This document shows positions 20,358 to 29,508 of a stretch of 64,000 bases of DNA, piece by piece. The stretch lies in NCBI RefSeq assembly GCF_000820045.1, contig NZ_CDBJ01000054.1:142940-206939 (forward strand), written 5' to 3'. Below the pieces are notes generated by a model. The model did no database searches. It saw only the letters and a list, made by a program, of their open reading frames with translations, and was not told the DNA's origin. The translations under genes and the position numbers were made by a program. The stretch's first letter is position 1; each line of letters opens with the position of its first letter. This DNA is from Aeromonas rivuli (lineage in GTDB: Bacteria; Pseudomonadota; Gammaproteobacteria; Enterobacterales; Aeromonadaceae).

Positions 20358-22511
20358 GTGAGCGTGATGAAAGAATTCTTTGCAACCTGCCCCAAGGGGC
20401 TGGAAAACCTGTTGGCCGATGAGCTGACCACCCTGGGCGCAGAGCAGGTCCGTGAGACCGTGGCCGGCGTCCATTTCAAAGGCGAACTGGTCATTGGCTA
20501 CAAGGCCTGCCTGTGGAGCCGCTTTGCCTCCCGCATCGTGCTGGTGCTCTCCGAATTCCAGATGAATGACGATCTGGATCTCTATCTGGGCGCCCACACC
20601 ATTGCCTGGGAAGAGCACTTCCCCGGTACCGCCACCATAGCGGTGGACTTTACCGGTACCAACCCCGCCATCCGCAATACCCAATATGGCGCGCTGAAGA
20701 TCAAGGATGCCATCGTCGATCGCTTCACCAAGCGCGGCCATGTGCGCCCGGACATCGACAAGAAGTCGCCGGATATTCGCATCATGGCGCACCTGGGCAA
20801 GGGCAAGGCCAATATCACCCTGGACTTGTCGGGCCCGGCCCTGCACCAGCGTTTCTATCGCCAGGGCACCGGCGAGGCGCCGCTCAAAGAGAACCTGGCC
20901 ATGGCCATGATAGCCCGCAGCGGTTGGGCCGGTGAGCCGATGATGGACCCCATGTGCGGCTCCGGCACCCTGCTTATCGAAGCGGCCTTCGTCGCCGCCG
21001 ACATGGCGCCGGCCCTGCGCCGCGAGCGGTTTGGTTTCGATCGCTGGCTGCAACACGATGCCGAGCTGTGGCAGAGCCTGATGATGGAAGCCCAGGTGCG
21101 TGCCAAGCGCGGCATGCAGCGCTGCGAGGTCAAGTTGTTTGGTTGTGACGCCGATCCTCGCGTATTGATGAAGGCCCGCGACAACGCCAAGGCGGCCGGG
21201 GTGGATCATTTCATCACCTTCAAGCAGGCCGACGTGACCGCGTTGGAGAACCCGCTGCCGATGCCAGCGGTAGAAGGCGAGGCCCGTCAGGTGGGCATGC
21301 TCATCTCCAACCCGCCCTATGGCGAGCGTCTGGGTGAATTCCCGGCCCTGCTCGAAGTGCACCAGGCGCTGGGCGATGCCCTGCGTCGCAGCTTCCAGGG
21401 CTGGCGCGTCTCCATTCTGTCTGCCTCGCCGGAGCTGCTGAGCTGTCTGCGCCTGCGGGCCGACAAGCAGTATCGCCTGTTCAACGGTGCGCTGGAGTGT
21501 CAGCTGCGCAACTACCAGATTGCCCTGGACTCCGTGGCCTCCCAGAAAGAGGTGGCCCAGGATTTCGCCAACCGCCTGCGCAAGAACCTCAAGACCCTGG
21601 AGAAGTGGGCCAGTAAAGAGGGCATCGACTGCTACCGCATCTACGATGCGGACTTGCCGGAATACAACGCTGCCATCGACCGCTATCAGGATTACCTGGT
21701 GGTGCAGGAGTATGCCGCGCCCAAGGACATCCCCGCCCAGAAGACCCGTCAGCGTCTGCTCGACATGGTGCAGGCCGCCATCAAGGTGACCGGCATGGAC
21801 GGCGAGAAGGTGATCCTCAAGGTGCGCGAGCGTCAGGAGGGTAAGCAGCAGTATCAGAAGCTCTCTACCGAGCAGCACCGGATGGAAGTGCAGGAGTACG
21901 GTGCCCGCCTCTGGGTCAACCTCTATGACTACCTGGATACCGGCCTGTTCCTGGATCACCGTCAGACCCGCCGCATGTTGGGCCAGATGGCCCAGGGCAA
22001 GCGCTTCCTGAACCTGTTCGCCTATACCGGCAGTGCCACCGTGCACGCGGCGCTGGGGGGGGCTAGCGAGACCACCACGGTCGACATGTCTTACACCTAT
22101 CTGGATTGGGCGCAGGACAACATGCGTCTGAACTCCCAGGTCGGTCGTCAACACAAGTTCGTGCAGGCCGACTGCCTGAAATGGCTCTCCGAGGCCGATG
22201 GACAATACGATCTCATCTTCATCGATCCGCCCACCTTCTCCAACTCCAAGCGGATGGACGAGAGCTTCGACGTGCAGCGCGATCACCTGCTGCTGTTGCA
22301 ACACCTCAAGCGTCTGCTGGCGGCGGACGGCACCCTGGTGTTCTCCAACAACAAGCGTCACTTCAAGATGGATCTGGCCGGTCTGGAAGCCGCGGGCCTC
22401 AAGGCGCAGAACATCACCAGCAAGACCCGGCCAAAAGATTTCGAACGCAACGTGCACATCCACAACTGCTGGTTGATCACCCACGCCGACACACCGGTAG
22501 ATGCCGGCTGA
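20358..22511 (+). CDS. rlmL: Bifunctional 23S rRNA methyltransferase RlmKL (m2G2445 / m7G2069)
   Basis: A 717-residue fusion of two methyltransferases. The N-terminal THUMP and RlmL part has the catalytic SNPPYGERL near residue 317. The C-terminal RlmK part has an SAM-binding FAYTGSATVHAALGG near 555 and DPPTFSNSKRM near 625. It modifies G2445 and G2069 in the peptidyl-transferase region of 23S rRNA. The start is either GTG 20358 or ATG 20367; neither has a strong ribosome-binding site. Confidence 0.97.
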   Translation: MSVMKEFFATCPKGLENLLADELTTLGAEQVRETVAGVHFKGELVIGYKACLWSRFASRIVLVLSEFQMNDDLDLYLGAHTIAWEEHFPGTATIAVDFTGTNPAIRNTQYGALKIKDAIVDRFTKRGHVRPDIDKKSPDIRIMAHLGKGKANITLDLSGPALHQRFYRQGTGEAPLKENLAMAMIARSGWAGEPMMDPMCGSGTLLIEAAFVAADMAPALRRERFGFDRWLQHDAELWQSLMMEAQVRAKRGMQRCEVKLFGCDADPRVLMKARDNAKAAGVDHFITFKQADVTALENPLPMPAVEGEARQVGMLISNPPYGERLGEFPALLEVHQALGDALRRSFQGWRVSILSASPELLSCLRLRADKQYRLFNGALECQLRNYQIALDSVASQKEVAQDFANRLRKNLKTLEKWASKEGIDCYRIYDADLPEYNAAIDRYQDYLVVQEYAAPKDIPAQKTRQRLLDMVQAAIKVTGMDGEKVILKVRERQEGKQQYQKLSTEQHRMEVQEYGARLWVNLYDYLDTGLFLDHRQTRRMLGQMAQGKRFLNLFAYTGSATVHAALGGASETTTVDMSYTYLDWAQDNMRLNSQVGRQHKFVQADCLKWLSEADGQYDLIFIDPPTFSNSKRMDESFDVQRDHLLLLQHLKRLLAADGTLVFSNNKRHFKMDLAGLEAAGLKAQNITSKTRPKDFERNVHIHNCWLITHADTPVDAG

Positions 22512-22735
22512 TGCTGACCCTGTTTCATACCGACGGTTGTCATCTGTGCGAGCAGGCCTGGCAGCTGGTGGAGGAGGCGGGATTGGCCGCGCAAACCCGC
22601 CAGTGCGACATCATGGAGGATGCCGACTGGTTGGCCGCTTACCGGGTGCGCATCCCGGTGCTGCGAGATGAGGCCGGCCGAGAGCTTGGCTGGCCCTTCA
22701 CCCTGACCGAGCTTGACGACTGGGTGAAGGCGTAA
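22511..22735 (+). CDS. Glutaredoxin-like small thiol-disulfide protein
   Basis: A 74-residue thioredoxin-fold protein (glutaredoxin-like/DUF836 type). It starts LTLFHTDGCHLCEQAWQLV, giving a CxxC redox pair at C10/C13, with a cis-Pro motif RIPVL near residue 47. Its ATG overlaps the rlmKL TGA (TGATG), so it is translationally coupled to rlmKL. The same small gene follows rlmKL in several Vibrio and Aeromonas relatives (from memory). Partner unknown. Confidence 0.88.
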   Translation: MLTLFHTDGCHLCEQAWQLVEEAGLAAQTRQCDIMEDADWLAAYRVRIPVLRDEAGRELGWPFTLTELDDWVKA

Positions 22736-22769
22736 ACGGATCACTATTGTGTACCTGTGATATTGAGAG

Positions 22770-22800
22770 TGGGGCAGACCGGGTCTGTCCCGCTTTTTCA
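22770..22800 (+). terminator. Terminator between glutaredoxin-like gene and uup
   Basis: Near-perfect stem GGGGCAGACC / GGTCTGTCCC followed by GCTTTTTC; 35 bases after the stop. Confidence 0.75.
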
Positions 22801-22820
22801 TGAAGAATTAAGGAAAAGAC

Positions 22821-24734
22821 ATGGCTTTATTAACATTGCACGGCGCTTGTCTGTCGTTCAGTGATTTCCCGCTGCTCGACAATGCCGAACTGAGCATAGA
22901 GCGCGGTGAGCGTCTCTGTCTGGTGGGCCGCAACGGGGCGGGCAAGTCCACCCTGATGAAGGTCATCGCCGGCGAATTGCCCCTCGATGACGGCCGCATG
23001 GTGCAGCAGCAGGAGTTGAAGGTGACCCGCCTCGAGCAGGATCCCCCCGCCTCCAGCGATCTGACGGTGTTCGATTACACCGCCGAAGGGCTGGCCGGGG
23101 TCGGCGAGATCCTCAAGCAGTATCACCATATCTCCATGGAGTTGGCCCACGATCCCTCCGACGCCAACATTCGCATCATGAGCGAGTTGCAAGAGCAGCT
23201 CGATTACCAGAATGGCTGGCAGTTCGAGACCCGCATCAGCCAGGTGCTGACCCTGCTCAACCTCGACCCCGACGCGACCCTGGACAGCCTCTCCGGCGGC
23301 TGGCTGCGTAAAGTGGCCCTGGCCCGCGCCCTGGCCTGCGATCCGGATCTGCTGCTGCTCGATGAGCCGACCAACCACCTGGACATCGAGGCCATCAACT
23401 GGCTGGAAGAGTTCCTGAAAGATTTCCGTGGCGCCATCGTGTTCATCTCTCACGATCGGGAGTTCATCCACAAGCTGGCGACCCGGATCATCGATCTCGA
23501 TCGCGGCGAGATCACCTCCTGGCCCGGCAACTACGACCAGTATCTGCTCGGGAAAGAGGAGTGGCTGCGGGTCGAGGAGCTGAAGAACGCCGAGTTCGAT
23601 CGCAAGCTGGCCCAGGAAGAGGTGTGGGTCCGTCAGGGCATCAAGGCCCGCCGTACCCGTAACGAAGGCCGGGTTCGCGCCCTCGAAGCCATGCGCATGG
23701 AGCGCAGTCAGCGCCGCGAGCTGCAGGGCAAGGCCAAGCTGCAGATGGACGACGTCAATCGCTCCGGCAAGCTGGTGTTCGAGACCGAAGGGCTTGGCTT
23801 GGACTTTGGCGATCGCACCCTGTTCCAGGGGTTGGACTTGCAAGTGCTGCGTGGCGACAAGATTGCCCTGGTGGGCCCCAACGGTTGTGGCAAGTCGACC
23901 CTTATCAAGCTGCTGCTCGGTCAACTCGAGCCCAGCCGCGGCGTGGTCAAGGGCGGCACCAAGCTGGAAGTGGCCTATTTTGACCAGTATCGCGATCAGC
24001 TCGATCCCGAGCAGACGGTGATGGACAACGTGGGGGAGGGCAAGCAGGAAGTGATGGTGCGTGGCCGCTCCCGCCATATTCTGGGCTACCTGCAGGACTT
24101 CTTGTTTGAACCCAAGCGGGCCCGTACCCCGGTCAAGGCCTTGTCAGGGGGTGAGAAAAACCGTCTACTGTTGGCCAAACTGTTCCTCAAGCCCAGTAAC
24201 TTGTTGATTCTGGATGAACCAACCAACGATCTGGATGTCGAAACGCTGGAATTGCTGGAGGAGCTGCTGGCGGACTATCCCGGCACCCTGCTGCTGGTCA
24301 GCCATGATCGTCGTTTCATCGACAATACGGTCACCGGTTGCTGGTTGTTTGAAGGGGATGGCCGCATCAGCGATTATGTGGGCGGTTATGCCGACATGAT
24401 GGATACCCGTGCCCTGCAAGCGGCGCAGCCTGCCAAGGCGGCGAGTAAAGCAGCGCAGGTGACAGAGACGGTCGCAGTGGCGAGCGAGCCCGTCAAGAAG
24501 GCCCGCAAGCTCTCCTACAAGGTGCAGTTGGAGCTTGATGAGTTGCCAGCAAAACTGGAGCAACTTGAAGCCGAACTTGATACATTGCAGGGCGAAGTCA
24601 ATGAGCCCGGCTTCTTCTCGCTCAGTGCCGAGCAGACACAGCAGAAGCTAAATGCCCTGAGTGCTGCTGAAGCAGCACTGGATCAGGCCTTCTCCCGTTG
24701 GGAGGAGTTGGAAGCGTTGAAACATCAGGACTAA
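22821..24734 (+). CDS. uup: ABC-F ATPase Uup
   Basis: A 637-residue soluble protein with two ABC cassettes and no membrane segment. Cassette 1 has GRNGAGKST near residue 37, LSGGWLRKVALARAL and DEPTNHLDIE. Cassette 2 has GPNGCGKST near 353, LSGGEKNRLLLAKL and DEPTNDLDVE. An Ala-rich linker leads to a C-terminal coiled-coil (about 560-635, LELDELPAKLEQLEAELDTL), which in E. coli Uup binds DNA. Uup limits tandem-repeat deletion and acts on ribosomes and branched DNA. Same size as E. coli Uup (635). Confidence 0.96.
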   Translation: MALLTLHGACLSFSDFPLLDNAELSIERGERLCLVGRNGAGKSTLMKVIAGELPLDDGRMVQQQELKVTRLEQDPPASSDLTVFDYTAEGLAGVGEILKQYHHISMELAHDPSDANIRIMSELQEQLDYQNGWQFETRISQVLTLLNLDPDATLDSLSGGWLRKVALARALACDPDLLLLDEPTNHLDIEAINWLEEFLKDFRGAIVFISHDREFIHKLATRIIDLDRGEITSWPGNYDQYLLGKEEWLRVEELKNAEFDRKLAQEEVWVRQGIKARRTRNEGRVRALEAMRMERSQRRELQGKAKLQMDDVNRSGKLVFETEGLGLDFGDRTLFQGLDLQVLRGDKIALVGPNGCGKSTLIKLLLGQLEPSRGVVKGGTKLEVAYFDQYRDQLDPEQTVMDNVGEGKQEVMVRGRSRHILGYLQDFLFEPKRARTPVKALSGGEKNRLLLAKLFLKPSNLLILDEPTNDLDVETLELLEELLADYPGTLLLVSHDRRFIDNTVTGCWLFEGDGRISDYVGGYADMMDTRALQAAQPAKAASKAAQVTETVAVASEPVKKARKLSYKVQLELDELPAKLEQLEAELDTLQGEVNEPGFFSLSAEQTQQKLNALSAAEAALDQAFSRWEELEALKHQD

Positions 24735-24742
24735 GGACGTAG

Positions 24743-26392
24743 ATGAAAAAGCAATTATCCATACTGGCCGTACTGGTCGGCGCCAGCCTCAATGCGCAGG
24801 CGGCACAGAACCCCTTCTTCAAGATAACGGAAGTGGGGCAGGGCTATGCGACCGGGATCAGCGCGGACAACAGTGTGCTGGCGGTGAAGTCGAAGAATGA
24901 TGCGGGAAACTTCTTCTCGACCACTCCCTTCTCCGACTTCCTGGTGGACAGATTCCGCTTCGAGCAGGATTGCATCCTCTCTGGGGATGTCTGTGACGCC
25001 TTCTGGGAAGACAACGCGAACTTTGGCTTTGATTGGCGCCGTGATTTCCTCGATGCCACCTCCCAGCGCGACAGCATAGGGGTTTCTGGCAGCGAGACCG
25101 ATGGCCTTGCCGTGGCCATGGGCCCGGAGAGCGGCACCTACGTCGGCTACAAGGCGAGCAAGAATGCGGTCAACAACTTGGCCAATAGCCGCACCGCCTT
25201 TGCCGTTATCGATAGCGGCAATCAGGTGGCTCTGGAAGGTAACTACAAGGTCAACAGCACCAACGTGCTGAGCAGTGCCACCAGTGTGGCGCAGGTCAGT
25301 GGCAGCCAGTATCTGATCACCGGCACTGCGGCCACCGGCAAAAACCGCAAGGTCGACACCGACGAATACAAAGATTGCTTCAACGGTGATGACGACAACT
25401 TCGGTGACTACCGTTATTGCCCCGGTACCGACACCCAGGCCGCCTTCTGGCTGGTGGACAATGGTGCCGTGAGCCTGTTCCAGCCGGGCAGCTATTACGA
25501 CAATGACAGCAACATGGTGCAGACCGCCTCTGCCGCTCAGGCCGTCAAGCTCAAGGATGGCAGCTGGGTTGCCGTGGGCTACTCTGCCACCGACGAGGAA
25601 GTGTCGGAGCACAGCCTGGATCTGGCCACTTACTGGACATTGGATCTGGCCAGCAAGAGTACTGGCGCCACCACCGCCATCCCCTTGTCAGAGGGCAAGC
25701 CTGATGACAGCGATGCCAGCCTGCGCGGCAGCTGGGCGAGCGGCGTCAACGCCAATGGCTACGTCATCGGTAACCAGCGCTTTGGCACCAACAAGGGCCA
25801 GAACCGCCCGACCGAGATGTTTGTCTTCAACCTGAACAGCCCGAGCAGCAACGCCAGCGTGCCCCTCAAGGACAAGCCGATCAACGGTGCCAACTCGGAA
25901 GCGGCCGCCATCAACGATCACAACATGGTGGTTGGCTGGCGTGACTCCCGCCATCAGACCCAGCCGGTGACCGGCGGTACCAACCGCATGCAGGAGGCCT
26001 TCCTGCTGAGCGCCGCCAATGGCAACAACTGGTACCTGAACGATCTCATCTGTGGTCTGAATGATGCCGGCAGCAAGAGCTGCAGCCAGAATGGTGTCTA
26101 TTACCATATCGCTTATGCCAGCGGCATCAGCCCCGATGGCACCATAGCGGCGACGGCTTTCCGTTACGCCAATGAGAGCGATCTGAATAACCGCATCAAT
26201 GCGAGCGTAGTCAGCATCAAGATGAGCCCGGATAGCACCAACTACGAAGGTGTACCGGCGAATCGCGTTGTCTCCAATCCTCCGGTCGTCAACCAGACTG
26301 GTCAGGATGGTGACGAGGGCGGTGGTGGTGGCAGCCTGTTCTGGTTGACTCTGTTGGGTCTGCCCTTTGCCTGGCTACGTCGTCGAGGCTAA
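24743..26392 (+). CDS. DUF3466 family exported protein with GlyGly-CTERM sorting signal
   Basis: A 549-residue secreted protein. A signal peptide ends near residue 21 (LVGASLNAQA). The body is Asn/Ser/Asp-rich with repeated motifs such as GIS-D-S and WA-G-NANGYVIG (DUF3466). The C-terminus is a tripartite signal: GGGGG, then a hydrophobic helix (SLFWLTLLGLPFAWL), then RRRG. This is the GlyGly-CTERM pattern cleaved by rhombosortase and usually linked to type II secretion. Function unknown; likely surface-displayed. Eight bases after uup; the uup-DUF3466-rmf order recurs in Vibrio/Shewanella relatives as I recall. Confidence 0.88.
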   Translation: MKKQLSILAVLVGASLNAQAAQNPFFKITEVGQGYATGISADNSVLAVKSKNDAGNFFSTTPFSDFLVDRFRFEQDCILSGDVCDAFWEDNANFGFDWRRDFLDATSQRDSIGVSGSETDGLAVAMGPESGTYVGYKASKNAVNNLANSRTAFAVIDSGNQVALEGNYKVNSTNVLSSATSVAQVSGSQYLITGTAATGKNRKVDTDEYKDCFNGDDDNFGDYRYCPGTDTQAAFWLVDNGAVSLFQPGSYYDNDSNMVQTASAAQAVKLKDGSWVAVGYSATDEEVSEHSLDLATYWTLDLASKSTGATTAIPLSEGKPDDSDASLRGSWASGVNANGYVIGNQRFGTNKGQNRPTEMFVFNLNSPSSNASVPLKDKPINGANSEAAAINDHNMVVGWRDSRHQTQPVTGGTNRMQEAFLLSAANGNNWYLNDLICGLNDAGSKSCSQNGVYYHIAYASGISPDGTIAATAFRYANESDLNNRINASVVSIKMSPDSTNYEGVPANRVVSNPPVVNQTGQDGDEGGGGGSLFWLTLLGLPFAWLRRRG

Positions 26393-26497
26393 AAAAGTGA
26401 GTCATAAAAATTTAATGGAGTTCAGTGTCTTGTGTCACATGGCCTGATTAGCATCGGAATTTTTGTTTGACCTGCCTTTACCCTTGCGTTAATGATG

Positions 26498-26529
26498 AAA
26501 GCGACCGATGAAAAATTGGTCGCTTTTTT
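26498..26529 (+). terminator. Terminator-like hairpin just upstream of rmf
   Basis: Stem AAAGCGACCGAT / ATTGGTCGCTTT (one G-T pair), loop GAAAA, then a T run. It lies only 25 bases before the rmf ATG. It may end the DUF3466 transcript and also lie in the rmf leader. A possible -35 TTGACC (26467-26472) sits 17 bases from a poor -10 (TAATGA), which would start rmf transcription inside the left arm. Confidence 0.65.
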
Positions 26530-26554
26530 CGTTCAACGAAGAGGGTTGTAGAAT

Positions 26555-26731
26555 ATGAAGAGACAAAAACGGGACCGTCTGGAAAGAGCTCGCGCTCGCG
26601 GTTATCAGGCAGGCGTTGTCGGTAAAAATAGCGAATCTTGTCCGTATCAGTGTCTGGACGCTCGTGGCCATTGGCTGGGAGGGTGGCGTGATGCCATGGA
26701 AGGACGGAGTTCAGGACTCTTCATGAAGTAG
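26555..26731 (+). CDS. rmf: Ribosome modulation factor RMF
   Basis: A 58-residue basic protein: MKRQKRDRLERARARGYQAG, then the CPY motif (NSESCPYQCLDARGHWLGGW) and WRDAMEGRS. RMF binds the 30S subunit near the mRNA exit site in stationary phase and dimerises ribosomes into 100S particles. The length is near the family's 55 residues. It sits next to fabA as in E. coli (rmf-fabA). The start follows a GAGG ribosome-binding sequence. Confidence 0.97.
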   Translation: MKRQKRDRLERARARGYQAGVVGKNSESCPYQCLDARGHWLGGWRDAMEGRSSGLFMK

Positions 26732-26757
26732 TGACTTCATCACCATTCAAAGACAGG

Positions 26758-26780
26758 AAAGGGGCCCGACAGGCCCCTTT
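26758..26780. terminator. Bidirectional terminator between rmf and fabA
   Basis: Stem AAAGGGGCC / GGCCCCTTT between the convergent genes rmf (plus) and fabA (minus). Confidence 0.8.
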
Positions 26781-26812
26781 GCATTGCGTATCGTGCGCGC
26801 AAGGCGGCGATA

Positions 26813-27373
26813 TCAGAAGCTGGTGGTGTCCTTGAACAGACCCACTTTCAGATCGGTGGCGCTGTAGATGGGACGACCATCCACCTCGACCACGCCATCG
26901 GCAATGCCCATTACCAGCTTGCGGTTGATGACACGCTTGAAGGTGATCTTGTAGCTGACCTTCTTGGCGGTCGGCAGGATCTGGCCAGTAAATTTCACTT
27001 CACCCACGCCCAGGGCGCGGCCTTTGCCGGGGCCACCTTTCCAGCCAAGGAAGAAGCCAACCAGTTGCCACATGGCATCCAGACCCAGACAGCCCGGCAT
27101 GACGGGATCACCCGGGAAGTGGCAATCGAAGAACCAGAGGTCCGGCGTGATGTCGAGCTCTGCCACGATTTCACCCTTGCCGTGCTCGCCGCCGTTGTCG
27201 TTGATAGTGACGATGCGATCCATCATCAACATGTTGGGGGCGGGCAACTGGCTGTTGCCTTCACCGAACAGTTCGCCACGGCTGCAAGCGAGCAGCTCTT
27301 CGCGAGAGAACGAGCTCTTGCCTTGTTCACACAGGGAGAGGGGAGCTGCGGAGGCGGTTTTATCTTGGGTCAC
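26813..27373 (-). CDS. fabA: 3-hydroxydecanoyl-[ACP] dehydratase/isomerase FabA
   Basis: A 186-residue hot-dog enzyme that introduces the cis double bond in unsaturated fatty acid synthesis. The catalytic His is in [20 protein letters not shown] and the Asp in the following helix ([10 protein letters not shown]). The start is a GTG at 27373 with AAGGA eight bases upstream; this adds about 14 residues to the E. coli form (172). An 18-bp FabR-type palindrome lies 40 bases upstream. Confidence 0.97.
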   Translation of the reverse strand: MTQDKTASAAPLSLCEQGKSSFSREELLACSRGELFGEGNSQLPAPNMLMMDRIVTINDNGGEHGKGEIVAELDITPDLWFFDCHFPGDPVMPGCLGLDAMWQLVGFFLGWKGGPGKGRALGVGEVKFTGQILPTAKKVSYKITFKRVINRKLVMGIADGVVEVDGRPIYSATDLKVGLFKDTTSF

Positions 27374-27412
27374 GCTGTGTATCCTTCATATGAGTCAAAG
27401 CGGAGCCAATCT

Positions 27413-27430
27413 AGCGTACACTTGTGCGCT
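27413..27430. promoter_or_regulatory. FabR-type operator upstream of fabA
   Basis: AGCGTACA-CT-TGTGCGCT, an 18-bp palindrome with one mismatch. It matches the form known for FabR sites at fabA and fabB in enterobacteria (AGCGTACA and its inverse around two bases). It lies in the 76-base gap between ycbZ and fabA. FabR with unsaturated acyl-ACP/CoA represses fabA/fabB. Confidence 0.7.
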
Positions 27431-27449
27431 AAACAACTCCGATCACTTG

Positions 27450-29426
27450 TTAATGGCCAAACAGACGGCCCAGTATGGTGCGCATTATGCCTGTTTTTGG
27501 CAAGGTGCCGTTAAGATCGTCCAGCCGCTGCTGGATCCGGCCAAACAGGGTATCGGCCATGTCCGGCTCGCCAGCCACGCAGCCCGTCAGCATCTCGATG
27601 GCTTCTTCCACATGATCCACCGGGTGGATATGGAACAGGCCCTGCTCGACGGCGGCGATCACCTCGTCGGAGAGGTTGAGCTGCTGAGCATTGGTGCCCG
27701 GCAGCAAGATCCCCTGTTTACCATTGAGACCGTGGATCTGGCATACCCGGAAGAAGCCTTCAATCTTCTCGTTGACCCCGCCGACCGCCTGCACATTACC
27801 AAACTGATCGACGGCGCCGGTGACGGCGAAGTGCTGATAGATGGGTTGACGGGCGAGGGCGGAGAGCAGGGCACAGAGCCCGGTCAGGGAGGCGCTGTCG
27901 CCGTCAATCTCATGATAAGACTGCTCGAACACCAGGTTGGCTGACAGCGGGGAGGGGTTCTCGGCACCAAACTTGTTGGAGAGGTAGCCGTGAATGATCA
28001 TCATCGCCTTGGCGTGGATATGGCCAGCCAGCTCCGCCTTGCGTTCGATATCCGCCACATCGCCATCCCCCAGGTGAACGGTGGCGGTGAGGCGCACTGG
28101 TTCGCCAAAATCATAGGGGTGGCCGGCGACCTGAATGACGGAGAGGCCATTGATCTGGCCAATCTCTTCCCCTTCGGTCTGCAACAGGATCTGGCCATCG
28201 ATGACCCCCTGATCGGACTGTTCGACCAGATAGTTGAGGCGATAATCCTGCTCGGCCAGGGCGTGCACAATATGGTCATGGTCGATGATCTGGGCCTCGA
28301 ACTCCCGGGCCAGGCTGTCGGCCAGACGCATCAGGGCCGTGAGCTGTACCTCTGAGAGAGAGAGCCACTCCTGATGGTCGCAGAGTCGGCTGGCATGGCG
28401 ACAGAGTGCGGCCTGGGCTGCCGGGGTAAAGTCGAGCAGCGACCAGCGTTGCCGGATCCAGGCCAGATAGCCGAGAAAGTCGGGCAGTTCATCGTCGATT
28501 TCGACCTCGGAAACCAAGTCTGCCCGCAGGAAGATCCGCTCGGACATGTCTCTGTCCAGCATCTGGAACTCGGCCACTTCGAGCCTGTCGCCCACCAGGA
28601 TCAGCTTGAGCCGAATGGGGGTGGCCTCAGGGGTAAAGAAAGGCGTCAGCGTCTTGCCTTCCTGATAGGCATTCCAGTCCAGCTCGCCCTTGAAGATGGC
28701 ATTCTTGAGCTTGAACCAGAGATGGGGCTGATCGAGCAGCTCATCGAGTTGCAAGATGAGATAACCACCATTGGCTTCACGCATCAGACCCGGCTCCAGC
28801 AGGTGCTGGTTGGCATAGACGGAGCCTTGCTCAGTCTGATAGTTGATGGAGCCAAACAGCGTGTCCCAGTTGAGATCGCGGCCATAGACCACGGGGGCTT
28901 GCTGCTCGTCGTGATGGATAAGCAGGTTGATGAGTACAGGGTGCTGAAATTCGAGGCCGAGGGCGACATGCGCCGCTAAGTCCGAGAGAAAATCGGCTAT
29001 CTTGGGGTCATTTTTCTGCTTGCGCATGATGCGAGTGACGAGGCGCTCGGCATCCAGATGATGGCCCATCAACTTGAGCAGTTCGCCAACCATTTCGCAA
29101 AACTCGACCCCGGAGCCAGGTTGCAGGCGCAGCCAGATAGGCTTGTACGGGTTGTTGAGATTCTCGGTGTAGCAGAGGTCAAACAGATCGCCATCCTTGC
29201 CATGGGTATCGGCAATCAGGATGCGGCACACTTGCTCGTAATCTGCGCCGGGGAAGCCGTTGATCAGCATCACCGGGCAATCGCCATCGAAACTGGCCAG
29301 GCGTTTGATGGCGGAGATGGCTCTGGGTTGCAAGGCGGCGAAGGGAATAGGTTCGAGTTCGCTCAAGGGAACAAAACGGTCAATCGCAAAAGCGGGTTTC
29401 AGTTGTTCTGATTTTAATTCAGCCAC
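27450..29426 (-). CDS. ycbZ: Lon-like ATP-dependent protease (YcbZ/LonH family)
   Basis: A 658-residue Lon-related protein with a degenerate N-terminal AAA region (PVMLINGFPGADYEQVCRIL replaces a normal Walker A) and a C-terminal Lon serine protease domain. The catalytic Ser is in EIDGDSASLTGLCALLSAL and the Lys in GGVNEKIEGFF, giving the Ser-Lys dyad. It lies next to fabA as ycbZ does in E. coli. Substrates are not established. The altered Walker A suggests weak or no ATPase activity in the N-terminal part. Its start is 83 bases from dif. Confidence 0.93.
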   Translation of the reverse strand: MAELKSEQLKPAFAIDRFVPLSELEPIPFAALQPRAISAIKRLASFDGDCPVMLINGFPGADYEQVCRILIADTHGKDGDLFDLCYTENLNNPYKPIWLRLQPGSGVEFCEMVGELLKLMGHHLDAERLVTRIMRKQKNDPKIADFLSDLAAHVALGLEFQHPVLINLLIHHDEQQAPVVYGRDLNWDTLFGSINYQTEQGSVYANQHLLEPGLMREANGGYLILQLDELLDQPHLWFKLKNAIFKGELDWNAYQEGKTLTPFFTPEATPIRLKLILVGDRLEVAEFQMLDRDMSERIFLRADLVSEVEIDDELPDFLGYLAWIRQRWSLLDFTPAAQAALCRHASRLCDHQEWLSLSEVQLTALMRLADSLAREFEAQIIDHDHIVHALAEQDYRLNYLVEQSDQGVIDGQILLQTEGEEIGQINGLSVIQVAGHPYDFGEPVRLTATVHLGDGDVADIERKAELAGHIHAKAMMIIHGYLSNKFGAENPSPLSANLVFEQSYHEIDGDSASLTGLCALLSALARQPIYQHFAVTGAVDQFGNVQAVGGVNEKIEGFFRVCQIHGLNGKQGILLPGTNAQQLNLSDEVIAAVEQGLFHIHPVDHVEEAIEMLTGCVAGEPDMADTLFGRIQQRLDDLNGTLPKTGIMRTILGRLFGH

Positions 29427-29508
29427 TTAAGACATCCGGTCGGAGAGAGGAAGCAATTGTTGCCATTATACACAGTTCAGATATACGTAACAGGAAATGG
29501 AATATGCA

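Noticed and set aside
20064..22484. 806-codon open frame on the minus strand
   Set aside because: It lies opposite rlmKL in full. Its translation is low-complexity His/Gly/Val-rich, typical of antisense frames in GC-rich genes, and it has no family signature.
22106..22735. 209-codon ORF covering the glutaredoxin-like gene
   Set aside because: The extended frame overlaps rlmKL out of frame and its first 135 codons are non-protein-like; the real gene is the last 74 codons, starting at 22511.
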